Below are positions 62,345 to 64,000 of a stretch of DNA of 64,000 nt, piece by piece. The position numbers and the translations under genes are program-made. Location: NCBI GenBank assembly GCA_014706295.1, contig JACSVZ010000006.1, positions 25,416,629-25,480,628 on the forward strand. The letters run 5' to 3'. The stretch comes from Lycocorax pyrrhopterus obiensis (lineage: Eukaryota; Chordata; Aves; Passeriformes; Paradisaeidae). The notes under the pieces are model-generated. The model was not told the origin of the DNA. It worked only from the letters and a program-made list of their open reading frames with translations, and made no database searches. Positions within the stretch are counted from its first letter, which is position 1. The number at the start of each line of letters is the position of its first letter.

Positions 62345-64000
62345 AAAGCTTCACCAAAACTGCCAAAAACAGGAGAAAAAAAAAGGGCAGGGAATGATAG
62401 AGAAAAAAAAAAGATAGGACAAGAAAAGAAATCAACTATTCACAGCATCAGTGGAATGAAGATGTTCCAGTTCATTGGAACTTCATGTTCTTCATGCTTC
62501 AAGGGCTTTTGGAATAACAAAAAATTGTGCATGCTTCCTTTGCCAAAGCAAGTTGAAAAGACAGATGTTATCCTAACTTACAACCAGGGAGTCTGGCTGC
62601 CCATTCCAGTGGCATACTCTGGCCAATTATAAACTGACATCTTTAGAAGTGAAAAGCAATAACACAAGCATGAGTCCAATGCTGATTCTGACTGCAAATT
62701 CTGTATTTTCCATCTGAAAAGACACACTATTTTGAGCACAAAGGAATACTTTATTGGTGACATTCTGCAGGGTGCATTTAGAATAAATCATGGTTTTAAA
62801 GACTGACTGGTATCATTGCTCGGCCTAGAGAGTAGAAGGATAGATCCAATTCCCTTTGAAATTAATGGAAAGGCTCATATTGAGGCAGTTGTGTTGGGGA
62901 CAGTATTAACTCTGGAATTTTTATTTTCTTTATAATAGAAAACCAAATTCAGCAGTCTTCCTTAGCACATTCCTATTGAACCATCATATAGGCACATTTT
63001 ACCTTTTTTAATGCTTGACCTTTGTACTAAATGTTAAATACTTCTTATAATTTTAGCCTTACCACTCACAGAGACATGTTCACAGACACTTTAGAAATGT
63101 TTTTTCAGCTCACTTACCCCTCTTTGAAAAGACAGACAATAATAAAGGTGCACTTCTAACTTTCCTCTACTGGGTAGGTGGAGGAAGGTATTTTGCTTCT
63201 TCCTCCCAATTGTGTACTACCTTGTTTATAAGCAATAGTTAAAATTTTTCTCACACTTTTAAAGGGAACTTCCTTGAGAATGCTCTTAATGGAAATCTTT
63301 CTAGTACTTTTTCTGTCACAACAGTTCAGTAGTCATACCTGAAACTACTTTTAAACCAGCTAGCTTGAATATTTTAAGTACAGCTTTTTAATCCCAGAAC
63401 TGAAAAAAACAAGCAAGACATTCCCAAAAAGCTGGATTAGACTACCATTAAACACTGCTGTCTAAAGTGTCTCATCCAAGGGTGCATATATGTATTGCAG
63501 TCACACTGGTAGATAGAGCACAGAAGAGCTCCTGTATTACTTGCAGATGTAAAGATTTATTCTCTGTATTTTTGCTTAAAACTTGATTGAGTTTCTTCCA
63601 CCTCCACTGCTACACCCATCTCAATTTTTCTTATTTGTCATGGACTGTGCAGGTTAACAAACTTGTCACTTGTACTGGCACTTAAATTGCTGTTTTCATC
63701 TCCTTCCTCCTGTTTAATAATCTTCTCCTTTTTTTTGATAGGACCTGACATTTTTCTGACTTCTCCTTCCTACCGTTTACTGAGATGCTTCCAGAATAAA
63801 AGTAAATAAATCAAAATTAATGATGACATGAGTGTGACAGCTTCCAAAATTTACAACTATTGTTTTCCCTTTCCTCCTATTACTCTAGTAACAGATAACA
63901 GTTTGACATGGACATGGAAACAATGTGCTTCAAAACAGCAGTGGACTTAGCTACGGAGTCAGCAAATTTGTTGAAAATCTTTTAGGCAGCAGCAGTAACC
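62345..64000. other. Unique AT-rich DNA, no gene seen
   Basis: A-rich low-complexity sequence directly follows the CR1 tail (62370-62430). The remainder has no recognised repeat or coding region. A minus-strand donor-like GG|GTAAGTGAG lies near 63115 without an exon behind it. Confidence 0.55.

Noticed and set aside
1..64000. tRNA, rRNA, CRISPR, operons, phage or bacterial systems
   Set aside because: Nothing of the kind is visible; base composition and repeat content are those of a bird nuclear genome, and no undescribed defence or mobile system is supported.

Overview
This window looks like bird nuclear DNA from a gene-poor region, either intergenic or deep in a large intron. The evidence is the repeat content. 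At least eleven pieces of CR1 LINE retrotransposon (non-LTR) are recognisable on both strands. Several carry typical avian CR1 3' ends, such as TTCTATGATTCT or TGTGATTCTGTGAT, next to the conserved 'aaggtcccttccaac' block. There is also one probable avian LTR (27.3-26.8 kb, minus strand) and one old MIR-like CORE-SINE (34.85-35.12 kb). The rest is AT-rich single-copy-looking DNA. I see no bacterial gene organisation, no rRNA or tRNA gene, no CRISPR array and no intact protein-coding gene. The species cannot be fixed from the sequence alone.

Layout. 0-3.4 kb: unique DNA with a patch of decayed coding-like sequence at 0.96-1.27 kb. 3.4-3.9 kb: CR1 (+). 5.9-7.2 kb: CR1 (-) with a readable but broken reverse transcriptase (RT). 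7.2-20 kb: unique AT-rich DNA, with a small promoter-like patch at 9.68-9.84 kb. 20.0-20.3 kb: CR1 (+) with an internal deletion. 21.5 kb: old CR1 (-). 23.3-24.3 kb: two minus-strand open segments with splice-like edges that I could not identify. 26.8-27.3 kb: LTR (-). 28.6-29.3 kb: internal CR1 ORF2 fragment (-). 34.9 kb: MIR-like SINE. 36.6, 41.1, 45.0, 48.4, 54.6-55.9 and 61.4-62.3 kb: further CR1 copies. The 54.6 kb copy joins endonuclease sequence directly to RT sequence.

No set of genes works together here. The recognisable coding material is all dead retrotransposon ORF2, broken by stops, frameshifts and deletions. The unexplained signals are a few coding-like or splice-flanked stretches (0.96-1.27, 23.3-24.3 and 44.08-44.18 kb) and some palindromes in AT-rich sequence that could be regulatory. 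These are weak and inferential. I did not find a new biological system. All boundaries were read by eye; repeat ends should be taken as good to about 20 bases, and the LTR ends to about 100.
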